Shown: positions 45,479 through 55,675 of the stretch, piece by piece
Layout: every line of letters begins with the position of its first letter
Numbering within the stretch: the first letter of the stretch is position 1
Assembly: GCA_025529335.1 (NCBI GenBank)
Contig: JAMYHX010000278.1
Location: forward strand, 1-55,675
Direction: 5' to 3'
Source: Rhizopus sp. PT2906
Lineage: Eukaryota > Mucoromycota > Mucoromycetes > Mucorales > Rhizopodaceae
DNA length: 55,675 nucleotides
Made by a program: the position numbers and the translations under genes
Notes under the pieces: model-generated
Databases searched by the model: none
What the model saw: only the letters and a program-made list of their open reading frames with translations
What the model was told of the DNA's origin: nothing

Positions 45479-46776
45479 TGAGTTATTTGATAATAAACAA
45501 AATACAAAAAGAGGGGGCTCTTTCTTATATACTCGCTTGGGCTCAAGATAAAAAAATCATACCATGCTTCATTGACAATCACGGTTCCTGATTGTGGAGA
45601 AATTATCATTTTCATCACACCATTTTCTTTAAACATCTTTGAAGTGGCATGATATAAAATATATTATTTGGATTTTATTGGCTGATTGATACCACACCAG
45701 GAAAATAAAAAAAGACTGCGCCCGTGAATAAATAAGGATATGGTAGTCACGAGACAATAAAGCAGTAAATGGAATGCACCTACTTGATATTTCAAGCTGC
45801 AGCTGCCTTTTCACCATTTTATATAAACCCTTTATTGTCAGCTATACACATATGTAGTTTCATTTTGCCAAAGCTTTATTTTAATGCACTTTATTGTCCA
45901 GTCGGCGTTTGTGATCATCCAATGTGGGCGTATAGGCTGCAGATCTCTTTGTTACTCTCTTTCACCGCATAGCACACACACTATTACCTTAATTAACTAC
46001 TCATATAATCTATATGCCAACTTTAATTGTAGAATAATTACGCTTTACAGCTAAAAAATTTGTTTACATCAAGTGTTGAACAAACAACCTTAGATTTTCT
46101 TTGTTTTCTTCCTTGGGAACAATGTACGCAGCAGAGACCTTAAATGACTGTTGTTATTACAACTGTAGTTGCCTTCAGTGGCGAATTTGCCCTTAAAGAA
46201 GTCTTTTACTCATTGCTACATCAGTATCTTTCAGCCATCCATACAGGCACTTTGGAAAATGATGACGGAAAACAAACTTTTTTAAAACAAAGGGGAGAGA
46301 GGGGAAAGGGGCTACGTCCTTCTTCATATAATTTTACTTTTTAGCATGCGCGAGTATCTTATTTTAAAAAAGCGGGCTTTTTAAGATTCAAGGAACTTGT
46401 AAAAAGCCTCATTAAATTCGTTTTCATATGTGAACAAGGTTTTTTTCTATTATGTCTTCTTTTACCTTTGTTACACAAGTGACAAGTGCTACAAGCAAAG
46501 TAATAGCAAACACTTTAATCATCATGAAGCACTTGTCGGATCACTCCTTTTTGTTTCTTTTTTCTCATTTCCTTTTTACAACTAAAAAAAGCATGTCTCT
46601 TAGCAACGATCGCTAAGGCTACATTACATTGTACTACAGCACCTTTCTTTGTGATTCCCGAGATCATAAAATGATTGGCAATACAATCCCCGGAACGATA
46701 GTTTATTTATTTCCTTTTTCATTCCATATCCCTTTCTTCCTTCTTTCTTTACTTTGAATACCTGTCAGTTTATACC
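45479..46776. other. Intergenic divergent region, 1.3 kb
   Basis: It lies between divergent starts (MLRQ-like, minus; LtrA-like, plus). Several short frames (45421-45636, 45629-45817, 45769-45972, 46144-46344) have no supporting motif or splice partner. Strong CT-rich sequence at 46715-46755 directly precedes the LtrA-like start. Confidence 0.45.
45524..45531 (-). promoter_or_regulatory. TATA-like element of the MLRQ-like gene
   Basis: TATATAAG on the minus strand lies 46-53 bp before the ATG at 45478. Confidence 0.45.
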
Positions 46777-49700
46777 ATGAGTCACGATCCTCGAGGAGCT
46801 CAGGGCCCAACACTTAGAGGGCCCAGACGGTCAACAGATTCCAGAAGATCTATCGTCGAGGTTGAAGAGGAGCTTGCAACGACCAGGTCGATCCATTCCG
46901 CTCGCTCTGCAAATGAAGCTAGATCCCTTCGAAGACATTCACACTTCCAACACCACCCTCACCATCATAAGGATGTTATTGCCCCACTTCATGATCCTGC
47001 AGGCAAACCCTTGAGACGACACGGAACGGAGACAATTGGTGATGTCCTGCTTCATCCCCTTAAAGAGATGAAGCTCCATCATCAACGTATGGAAGCTTAT
47101 GAAAAGGAAAAGAAAGAGTGGAATGAAAAGCATCCAGAATCAATTGCCTCTGATAAAGATGTAGAAGGCATGAAGGAAGAGTCTATCATGTAAACTTGAA
47201 ATAATTTATTCTTGGCCTACACACTGACTTTACTTTTTTTAGTGATGAAGTACAAGTTAGATTGAGTAACTTTTAATAACCACTTTACTATAAATATATA
47301 TTGACTCATTCTATCATAGCCGTTCACTTCCGTCATCTTGTGGGTAATCAAAGCTTTGAATTTACAGATGAACAGCTCAATACCTTGAAGGAACCTGTAT
47401 GTCTATATTTTTTGCTTTTTGTTCTCTAACTTATTCCCTTTTTTTTAGCTTGAATTAACAGAAGACGAAATAAGACGACTAAAGCTAGTGGATGACATTG
47501 ATGACTTTATAGACTTTTTAGAGAAAACAAAGCGAAACTTTTCAGTCAAGGTTCACAAGACTGTCAAGCTCAAAAAGAAGGACTTGTCTAGTAAGGACTT
47601 TTTTCATTTAATATTAAAACACCGCTGATTCTTGTTTTTCTTTTTTTTTTTTTTTTTTTTTTTTTTAGGAGACAACAGTTCCGGTGACTTGGGTGACAAG
47701 ATCAGCGAAATAGGTGATAAACTCGACACCATTCTTCATCGTGACAGTGATGACACCAAGCCAAGGTCCATTACTACCCCACCTACTGAAAGCACGACTG
47801 AAGGTGATGGAATCGAACCATCCAAACCAACCATATCCACGGAAGGTATGAAGCCTACGATCACGACAACTTCGCCTGTGTCACCCAGTGCTCCTACAGA
47901 GCCAGCCAAGCCTAAACAGCAGATGTCTTCCAACCATCTGTCAGTTCCTAATGAACCAAAGGAAAATGAAAATTCTGATGATATCTTTATGGAACTAAAT
48001 GAAAATGTTTACTTGCAAATCCAATACATCAAGATGACTGAAGAGCATAAGCCCAAGAAGAGAAGAGCCATCTTTATGTAAGATTGCCCTGATGCATATG
48101 ATCTCGTTAGTAACTTTGAGTTTATACAGCGTCCCAGACCCTGATTTATCTGATGAAATTGGTGAAGAATCTTCAGCTACTTGGGTTGAATTGCTTGGTG
48201 ATGTGTTTTACGTAGGATGGCTTAGGTATAAACCTCCTTTGTATTTCAGTTTTATTCAAATTCTGACTTTGTTCATAGTAACTTTACTCATGCAGCAGAG
48301 ATCACCAGTTCAAATGGTATTGGAAAATACTTTGCTTGGTTTGTCGTCATGTGGTGGACTTGGTGTGCTAGTGCTCTGTAAGTTGACTCGAGATAAACCT
48401 TTTGGCTGGTCTGACATTATTTGTAGATACTCTTCTCGATATGATAGTGGTGATGTGACACACCACGTCTATAAAATCATTGAACTTTGTGGTTTAGGTA
48501 AAGCCTCTTTTTTTTTTAAAAAAAAAATGAAAGAGTCTTATGTATATTTCTAGTTATCATGGCGGGTGCTAGCCCAAATTACCAAAAAAATCCTAAATGG
48601 TTCATTATTGGCTACATCAGTAAGACTCTTGATTTGATAGAATACAGAATCACTCATGATAATTCCTCTAGTCATGAAAGCAGTCAACCTTGTACAATAT
48701 TCAATTATCTTTATTGTATCACTCGGAGCACATTTCAAGTCATCCCGTCGGCCTTTGGGTGCCTATGTCGCAGCCAGTGCAATTTCGATTGTCTTGTGGG
48801 GTATTTCCCTCTTGTACTTACCTCCTGAGGGTGTTCCTAACGATCCCAATGCTGTGAAACGTTATGTCCTTTGGTATATCAGTATTGGTTTAGAACTTAT
48901 TGTGTACATGGTTTTACAGACCAATAGCCGCGTATCATTAGCAGCAAGTCATTTGGGAGAGCGATTTGGTCTGTTCACATTAATCATTTTAGGTGAAAAC
49001 TGTATGGGCTTCATCACTACTGTGGCCGAGCTGAATACGGGCAGTAATGCTACCGAACCCAAAGCAATGTAAGTCAAAAACAGTATACAAAAATACATAA
49101 AGACTTAATATATATCTTTCATAGGGCTGCCATCATGTTTAGTGTTGCCATTATCTTTTGCTACTTCTTTATGTATTTTGATGACTTTAGCGGAGAAGTA
49201 AATTTATTAGTTTAAGGTTATCTTGTTGACTGACATTATGATTTAGTTTGTAGCCAAGACCAAAATGAGCTCACTTTGGATGTACTTGCATTTTCCCTTG
49301 CATTTATTCCAAGTAGCTTTTGGAATTGCCTTGACTAGTTTGATCAAGAGAGTTATTAATAATGGAAGTGAAGCAGTGGCAGAGCACGCTTCAAACACGA
49401 CAGCAGAGCATGCTACTACTGTAGCAAGTCATATTGCTCGACTTGTAGCCAGTGAACATGGTAGTGGACATGACAGTGAACCACTTACCGACAGTTTCCT
49501 GATCACATTCTTTTGGGTATCTGCTGGTCTTATTCTTTGTTTTAATGCCTTTATCAAATTAGTGAATACGCCCATCAAAAGTGGTAAGATAAAGATTTAA
49601 ATATCATGGGGTCCACAAGTAACCAAATAGATAAAAATAGTGCACTATCGATCTTATATTATTTGCGGATCAAGAATCTTAAATGCTGTCATCTTCTTTG

Positions 49701-49857
49701 CTCTCTCAGTAACAACATTTCATCAACTTGAGCCCTTGCCTATGATTTCTCTCATGATGGCTTGTCTCTTTGTTCAATGTAAGTCTTACATATTTCAAAA
49801 GGGAATATTCTAAACCTTATTTCTGTCATTTTAGCTGCAGTTGATTTATTAGATTAA
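46777..49857 (+). CDS. LtrA-family multi-pass membrane protein, 14 exons
   Basis: Exons are 46777-47189, 47243-47265, 47320-47396, 47449-47590, 47669-48077, 48130-48225, 48279-48377, 48427-48497, 48554-48619, 48672-49068, 49125-49197, 49247-49583, 49641-49778 and 49835-49857, giving 616 aa. Phase is kept through all junctions. The 23-nt exon 2 (encoding about DEVQVRL) is required to keep frame. The N-terminal about 340 residues are cytosolic and low-complexity: basic RGPRRSTDSRRS, His-rich HSHFQHHPHHHKD, and Pro/Thr/Ser-rich. From ATWVELLGDVFYVGWL onward the protein is a chain of hydrophobic helices (WFVVMWWTWCASALYS, GERFGLFTLIILGENCMG) typical of bacterial low-temperature-requirement protein A. 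Transport substrate unknown. Confidence 0.85.
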
Positions 49858-50205
49858 AGCGGACATAAAAGTTCTGCATCTACACTTTTCAATTACGTAA
49901 TGTCTTCAATTTAATGCTATCTTTAATAAATTATAAAACGCGCTAAAACACGGGTCACGAAAAGGGGACCTTAAAACATGTGTAGATAAAACGAGATAGT
50001 AAAAGAAGCATAGTTTTATCGTCAGTTTAGTATTTGACAAATACATAAACAATAAAGCGAATGACGTACCTTTGATTTATATCATGATAACCAACCTCAT
50101 TTTGGTTTAAACCATTCCATACCCCAGTAACAAATCATACTCAGCCTTATAAAAGGCCACTTTTGACTTGGTCTTCTGTATCATAGCTTTCTTTTTCTCT
50201 TCAAA
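49858..50205. other. Promoter region of the HAD phosphatase gene
   Basis: About 350 bp. AATAAATTATAAA near 49926 may be the LtrA-like poly(A) region. TATAAAAGG at 50148 is the HAD gene TATA box, 58 bp before the ATG. Confidence 0.5.
50148..50154 (+). promoter_or_regulatory. TATA box of the HAD phosphatase gene
   Basis: TATAAAA followed by GGCC stands 58 bp before the ATG at 50206. Confidence 0.55.
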
Positions 50206-51470
50206 ATGTCTAACCCTACTACACCCGCTATTTCAACTACTCCTGCTGCTGACCTTGCTACTACAGATCAAACTCGCGATTTAGCTGCTAACTTTGCTGC
50301 TCAATTGGCTAGCCAAGGCACAACCACTCCAGGTTTTGCTACAGAAGCTGCTGGTATCTCTGCAAGAGATTGGGCCTTGTTTAAGGACCCTGTTCTCCAT
50401 AACGAACGCTTGGAAGCTATTCGTCAAAAGAAAGGATATATTATTGATATGGATGGTGTCATCTATCACGTAAGTTTTGCTTTATTTATGCTTGAATTAT
50501 GTGTGGGTATTTACCCTACAATAGGGTTCCAAATTGTTGCCTGGTGCAAAGGAATTTGTTGAATTCCTTCAAAAGAATAACAAAAAGTTCCTCTTCTTGA
50601 CCAATAACTCTGCTCCCACTCCTCGTGAATTGCAACAAAAATTACAACGTCTGGGTATTGACGTGACTGAAGACCACTTCTTTACTTCTGGTCAAGCTAC
50701 TGCATATTTCCTTGCCTCTCAAATGCCTGAAGTAAGAGAAACTGACTGTTTTTAAAACTAAATCTAAACTTTTTTTTTTGTATTAGGGTGGTACCGTTTA
50801 TGTCATTGGTGAACCTGGCCTTGCTTATGCACTTTATGATAAGGGTTTCTTCATGAATGACCATAACCCCGATTACGTCGTTTTAGGTGAGTCAGCTGTC
50901 TATAACTTTGAAAAGTTGACCAAGGCTGTTCAGCTGGTTCAAAACGGCGCCAAGTTAATCTCTACCAACTTGGATGTCGAAACCTTGGATTCCTCAGGCC
51001 GTAAGATTCCTGCCACGGGTGCTTTCACTGCCTGTGTTGAATTGGTCACCAAGACCAAGGCTTTCTTCTGTGGTAAGCCCTCTGCCTTGATCATGCGTTA
51101 TGCTCAACGCGTACTCGGTTTGAGTCGTTTGGAAACTTGTATTATCGGTGACCGTATGGACACAGAGTAAGTATATACATAAAAGGAATAAATAGCGCAT
51201 GCTCACACGATTGTATAGTATTGTCGCTGGTATCAGTTCTGAAATCGATCCTGTCCTTGTCCTTTCTGGTGTCACTGAAATGAGTGACCTCAATCTGTTT
51301 GCATACCATCCTTTCGTCATCTTGGGTGGTGTTTATGAAATTCCTAGTGATGATGACAAGAACAAGTTGACTGATAGTGATCTTGAAGAGGCCAGTCGAC
51401 GTGTAAGTTTATGAATTATGGGTCTTTAAACATAATCTCATTACATATTTTGTAGGCATCCTTCCTTTAA
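50206..51470 (+). CDS. NagD/PNPase-type HAD-IIA phosphatase, 5 exons
   Basis: Exons are 50206-50469, 50525-50731, 50787-51166, 51219-51402 and 51456-51470, giving 349 aa. All four HAD motifs are visible: DMDGVIYHG with nucleophile Asp81 and acid/base Asp83, FLTNNSAPTPRELQ (motif II), CGKPSALIMRYA (Lys of motif III), and IIGDRMDTDI (motif IV acids). The cap placement between motifs II and III is that of class IIA (NagD, 4-nitrophenylphosphatase, phosphoglycolate phosphatase). The first about 60 residues are an Ala/Thr-rich extension (PAADLATTDQTRDLAANF) without a clear targeting signal. The last exon codes only ASFL. The physiological substrate is not predictable; 2-phosphoglycolate and related metabolites are usual. 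Confidence 0.92.
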
Positions 51471-52096
51471 GAATATTTGCATTTTATCAAATTGTTTATA
51501 TTTGTAAACATAGAAAACAAACAAAAAAAAAGTCATTTGCATACAATGTTTTTCCCATTTCAATCCTTTTTATTTGAATCCTTTCCCTTTGAATAAAAAC
51601 TAAAAGATCCTTTTGTTTAAACTCAGACAAGTTCGATTTCCTAATTTAGTTAAAGGTGTGACTATTTTAGCATCATCTCTTTCGTACGCCCCGTCCTTCT
51701 TTTTCCGCATTCTTGTGATGTGCGCAGTGCACCAAGACTTGTATTTTTTCCTTTCGAAATAAAACCCCTCCACGAATATTTTTTTTTAAAGACAAGGTTG
51801 ACATAACCTTTTGTAAAAACACCAAAGAAACTATAAAGTAAGTAATATAAACAAGTCTTTTTCCTCCTACTTTTATACTCTCTTTCTTGGTTCAAACCCT
51901 CATCTCTAAAAAAAAAAAAAAGACGAGATGAGGGAAAAAAAGAAAAAATTTTCTTTTTCTTACGTATAACTCTTTATTTCCTATTGTGGAACACAATGAT
52001 GAAAGAAAGTGGGTCGTGGCTTGTGTTGATATTGATGACAACTTGTTTATATGTGATTAAATAACCCCCTTTTTTCTATAGACACACACATATAGT
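51471..52096. other. Intergenic region, HAD gene to EAF1
   Basis: About 625 bp. GAATAAAAAC near 51590 may be a poly(A) signal. Near 51896-51927 a perfect inverted repeat (CCCTCATCTC / GAGATGAGGG) flanks an A run and could form a hairpin. No gene is supported. Confidence 0.5.
51898..51932. repeat. Inverted repeat with A-rich loop
   Basis: CCCTCATCTC near 51898-51907 and GAGATGAGGG near 51924-51932 are complementary around a loop of about 15 A. It could be a weak terminator-like or promoter hairpin between the HAD gene and EAF1. Function is not known. Confidence 0.5.
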
Positions 52097-55000
52097 ATGG
52101 ATACAACAGATACACAGGTATATTTCATTCCTATAGTGCCTTTTTCATGATACTCATACAATGTAGAAAACAATACAAAGGCTTCGTAATAATGCAGAGG
52201 AGGAAAGGAAAAAGAAGATTAGGTATAGTGTTATTGAATGGCGACAATCATTAAACTAAAAACATACAAAAGGACGATTATCTCACATAGAGAAATGCTG
52301 CTTAAAGAATTATTCACAATGACAGGCGAACACACAGATGAATCAGAAGGATTTATGGCATTTTTAAAAGGAGCTGATGTTACTCAAATCGACCAAGACA
52401 AGTGGAATGCTTATTTAGATAAATATAAACTAAGGTAAAATAAATATTAACAGTTACCTTACTCATATCTTTAATATAGTAATATAAAATTATTCAAGGA
52501 AGAACTCATACCTTCACCATCAGAACAGCCACAGCAACCCCTTTCACCCTCAGTTTCGCCTTCTCGCAGAGTAGTTTCCCCTCCAGCAAGGATGGTCACA
52601 AGAGGTGTTAGTGGAGCAGTGCGGCCAAAGAGTGTAGATGAAATACTATCTAGTCTTGATGTAGGGAGCAAACCCATTTTATTTCGTTCTGCATGACGCA
52701 TTCTAATTTATGTGTTTCTTTTCTCCTTTTTTTTTTTTTTTCTATTTAGCAAAAAGACTTGATGTTGTCGAGTCCAACAAAAGAAAAACCATCATCACCT
52801 TCTTCTAGACATTCACAGCCAACAACACCTTCCACAGATCGACTATTGCCATCAACATCCACGGTGGATCAGCAACCATCATCTCCAGCCATCCCAATCA
52901 GCAGCACAATTGACCCCAAGACGGCATCATCTCTTGTCTACAATGGCATCAAACTAGCTGATGCCAATACATCCTCTAAAACAAGCAGTATTGATCTATA
53001 TGCATGGCAATTAAAGGCAACGCATTTCCCGCTCTATAAACAATTACAAACAGCTCGAAAGACATTGACAACGCACGATTGGATGCTTGCTCGTGACGAG
53101 CTAAAAGCTGTCAAGACAATTCAACGCATTGAGGCACTCAAGAAAAAGAATGGTTGGAGCTTGAGACAACTGAAGCGACACAAGGCACCGCCACGAGCCA
53201 AAACGCACTGGGACTCTGTTTTGGATGAGATGAAATGGATGCAGACAGATTTTAAAGAGGAACGCAAGTGGAAGATTGCCGTGGCCTATATGCTTTCTAA
53301 GGCAGTCATGGAGTGGCACTGGACAGATGATAAATCGACCGTGTGCATCAAGGTAAGCCACTGTCATCATTTGATATTGTCACATGAAACTAATATCAAT
53401 AGACACGTATTCCGGAGCCAAAGGCGCCCGTGGACGATATACCCTCACTCACAGATATGGATGTCGATCAGCAAAGACCTGAATTAGTACCAGATGAAGC
53501 CATGACTTCGGACGAACCCCTCAAATCAGATACCATGATGGGTACAGACGACATGAAGCAATCAGAACCTATGGACATGGCAGATGACGCGATGCCGACA
53601 ACACCACCACTTGCTTCTCATGTGATCCAAGAGTACAGATTCATTCTGAAAGAAATGGATCCAGATATTCCTGTCATCACCCTTTCCTTTGAAACCTCGG
53701 TCAACTTTAACCCAGACGCTCTGTTTCCCGATCTTTTGTTATATGAGCCTCCTAACCCTGAATTTAACGATGTTTACTTTAACGAAATCGAGTTTAACAG
53801 GGTCACACCGATCTCAAAATGGATGACAAAGCCCATCGCGCTCAAATCACACAGACAAATGACTCGTAAGCGGAGGGCAAATGGTGAAGAAATATTCTTT
53901 GCAGAGGAAGAAAAACCAGAAGTCGAACGATTGCCTCGTTTTGAACGCTATGATACTACACCATTGATTTCACGTAAAGTCTATATGAAATGATATCGCG
54001 TCCTTTTTCTAATTTTTATTTACTTAGCCCTATTTGCTGCTCCTACAAAGAAGCAAAAGGATTCAACAGGAGTTTCTCCTAGTCAGCCACAGCCACCTTC
54101 AAACCGGGAGTATCTGCCTTCACCGCAGTGGACAGAAGAGGACGATGTATGCCTTATCACTTGCATCCTTCAGTATTCATTCAATTGGGACCTTGTAGCC
54201 GACGCTTTCAATTCTGTGCGCTTACCCGTTACTGGTGAGCGAAAGACGGCATTCGACTGCTATGAGCGATGGAAACGTCAAGGCCTGACATCGAGCCAAG
54301 GGCATGTGAATGCTGCCTATGCTTCTCGTATCAAAAAAGAGCTTAACCCAACACAGGCACAGCCTCCAACAATCGTTCGCTTCGACTCGCCTCAGAAACG
54401 CCAGCGTCAACATAATTTGTTTGAAGCGATCAAAAAGACACAACGCAAACGTGAGGAACTGGTCAAGAACGCGGCATCAACAACTGCCCCTCCACCTAGA
54501 CCCACGATCGAGACACACGGATTAAGCAGTACAGGTCAGCGTTTGCCTTCAGCCATGGAAATGAGTTTACACAAAGCACAGCGAGAGAGACAAATGGCCC
54601 AAGCTGTCTTGGAACAAAGACAACTATCAGCAGCCATCACGCTCGGTTCTCAGACACCGAATGTAAGCCTTTTTTTTTGTTTCACTTAATTTTTTTTTTT
54701 TTTAAAAAACGAGATCAATAGGGTGCTCCTCGACCTTCGCCTGTCGCTGCTCCACAAGCAAGACCTACTCTTCCTGTGGGATCACCTGTTGTCAATACGC
54801 AAGCACGAGCAACAGCTACGGCTGCTGCTGTGGCTGCTGCAGCAGCAGTAGGTATTACACCCACTCAAGCCAATGCTCGTCCACCACAAATACCTATTAC
54901 AGCTCAAAATAATGTCACTGCGAATTTACCATTGAACAGATACCCAGCAGCGGCTCAATTACAATTATTACGACAGCAACAAATGGTTTTGATGGCAGCA

Positions 55001-55675
55001 GCGCAACAGCAACAGATGGCACAACAACAACAGCAGCAGCAACAGCAACAGCAGCAGCAGCAGCAGCAGCAGCAATTGGCACAGCAACAAATAAGACCTG
55101 GTAATGTGGTAGCTGCAAATGCAGCAGGTACACCTCGATTATCTAATGCTTTGCAAGCGAATGCCCAAACACAGCAGTTACAACAATTGCAACAGCAATT
55201 GATTCAACAACAATTACAGCAGCAGGCACAGCTTTTGGCTAGACAAAGACAACAGCAACAGCAACAGCAGCAGCAACAGCAACAACATCAAGCACAAGGT
55301 AAGATATTATACATTGTATATTAAAAAAAGATTAATGAATATTCTAGTATCTGGCGCACCTACAGCCAGTGGTAATGAGACCCCACAGGCATCACAAATG
55401 GCACCACCCATTGTTGCTCAGCAAAGTCCAACTCAGCAACAACAACAACGACCAATGATGCAACCAAGCACAACACCTCAGTCCTCACCACAACAATCGT
55501 TACCAACTCAACAACAACAACAGCAGCAGCAAGCAGCAGTTGCAGCTCAATTACAAGCAGCACAGGCCAATCCACTAATGTTTGCTGCTCAACTTGCCCA
55601 AATGGGGTATCCGATATCACAACTGGCACCTAACCAACAGTTGCAACTTCAAAGATATTTGGCTCAATTACAAAT
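52097..55675 (+). CDS. EAF1: EAF1/VID21, NuA4 scaffold with HSA and SANT domains (3' partial)
   Basis: Exons are 52097-52117, 52167-52222, 52291-52434, 52480-52660, 52750-53352, 53403-53973, 54028-54662, 54722-55298 and 55348 to beyond the window, more than 1,030 aa. An HSA domain lies at about residues 284-330 (THWDSVLDEMKWMQTDFKEE, ERKWKIAVAYMLSKAVMEWH); it binds actin-related proteins. A SANT/Myb domain is at about 560-620 (WTEEDDVCLITCILQY, FNWDLVADAF, DCYERWKR). The tail is Gln/Ala-rich with a long CAG/CAA tract at 55021-55074. This order (HSA, then SANT, then Q-rich tail, no SNF2 helicase) is that of fungal EAF1, which assembles NuA4 and contacts Tra1 through its SANT region. The donor at 52661 (GTAGGG) is the least certain junction. 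Confidence 0.9.
55021..55300 (+). repeat. CAG/CAA polyglutamine tracts within EAF1
   Basis: Two Gln-encoding tracts: 55021-55074 (about 18 consecutive Gln codons) and 55246-55290 (about 15). The CAG/CAA mixture limits but does not abolish slippage. Both are in the disordered C-terminal part. Confidence 0.8.

Noticed and set aside
51662..51895. Minus-strand 77-codon frame
   Set aside because: Lys/Tyr-rich low-complexity translation of promoter sequence, with no motif or splice partner.
1..55675. tRNA, rRNA or CRISPR-like arrays
   Set aside because: I scanned for tRNA B-box-like GGTTCGAATCC motifs on both strands and for regularly spaced repeats and saw none; a structural search (tRNAscan-SE, Infernal) would be decisive.

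Overview
This is a eukaryotic, AT-rich, gene-dense stretch. Introns are short (about 40-90 nt) with GTAAGT-type donors and TAG or CAG acceptors, often preceded by long T tracts. These traits, the protein families present, and the multicopy degenerate elements point to an early-diverging fungus, most likely Mucoromycota (order Mucorales). That assignment is inference from recognition. I found no tRNA, rRNA or CRISPR array. All spliced gene models below were assembled by eye from splice sites and frame continuity.

Layout. 1-350: last exon of a plus-strand gene that begins outside the window. 700-4,420: a decayed zone with an unrecognised minus-strand pseudogene, smaller remnants, and the first copy of a dispersed repeat. 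5.8-10.4 kb: an intronless MYND-finger protein, alanine-glyoxylate aminotransferase (minus), and a small WWE-like protein. 12.1-16.5 kb: a 10-exon Na+/H+ antiporter followed by a UPF0658-type Golgi membrane protein. 17.1-27.3 kb: an accessory block. Two nearly identical old yellow enzyme genes stand 7.8 kb apart in direct orientation. Between and before them lie a Tc1/mariner transposase scrap, a PD-(D/E)XK-like pseudogene, two broken copies of one uncharacterised multi-exon family in opposite orientations, two MULE-type SWIM remnants, and two more copies of the dispersed repeat. 27.6-40 kb: TRA1 (TRRAP), about 3,940 aa. 40.9-45.5 kb: a compact metabolic group with an MDR oxidoreductase, methylglutaconyl-CoA hydratase (AUH), CLYBL-type citramalyl-CoA lyase and an NDUFA4/MLRQ-like mitochondrial protein. 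46.8-49.9 kb: a 14-exon LtrA-family membrane protein. 50.2-51.5 kb: a NagD-type HAD phosphatase. 52.1 kb to the right edge: EAF1 (VID21), running off the window.

Functional links. TRA1 and EAF1 are both subunits of the NuA4 histone acetyltransferase; EAF1 is its scaffold and TRA1 its activator-binding subunit. AUH and CLYBL are tandem with 94 bp between them, and both act on CoA esters of branched C5/C6 dicarboxylic acids (leucine and itaconate/citramalate catabolism). The accessory block looks like a transposon graveyard within which an OYE gene was duplicated and then partly homogenised by gene conversion.
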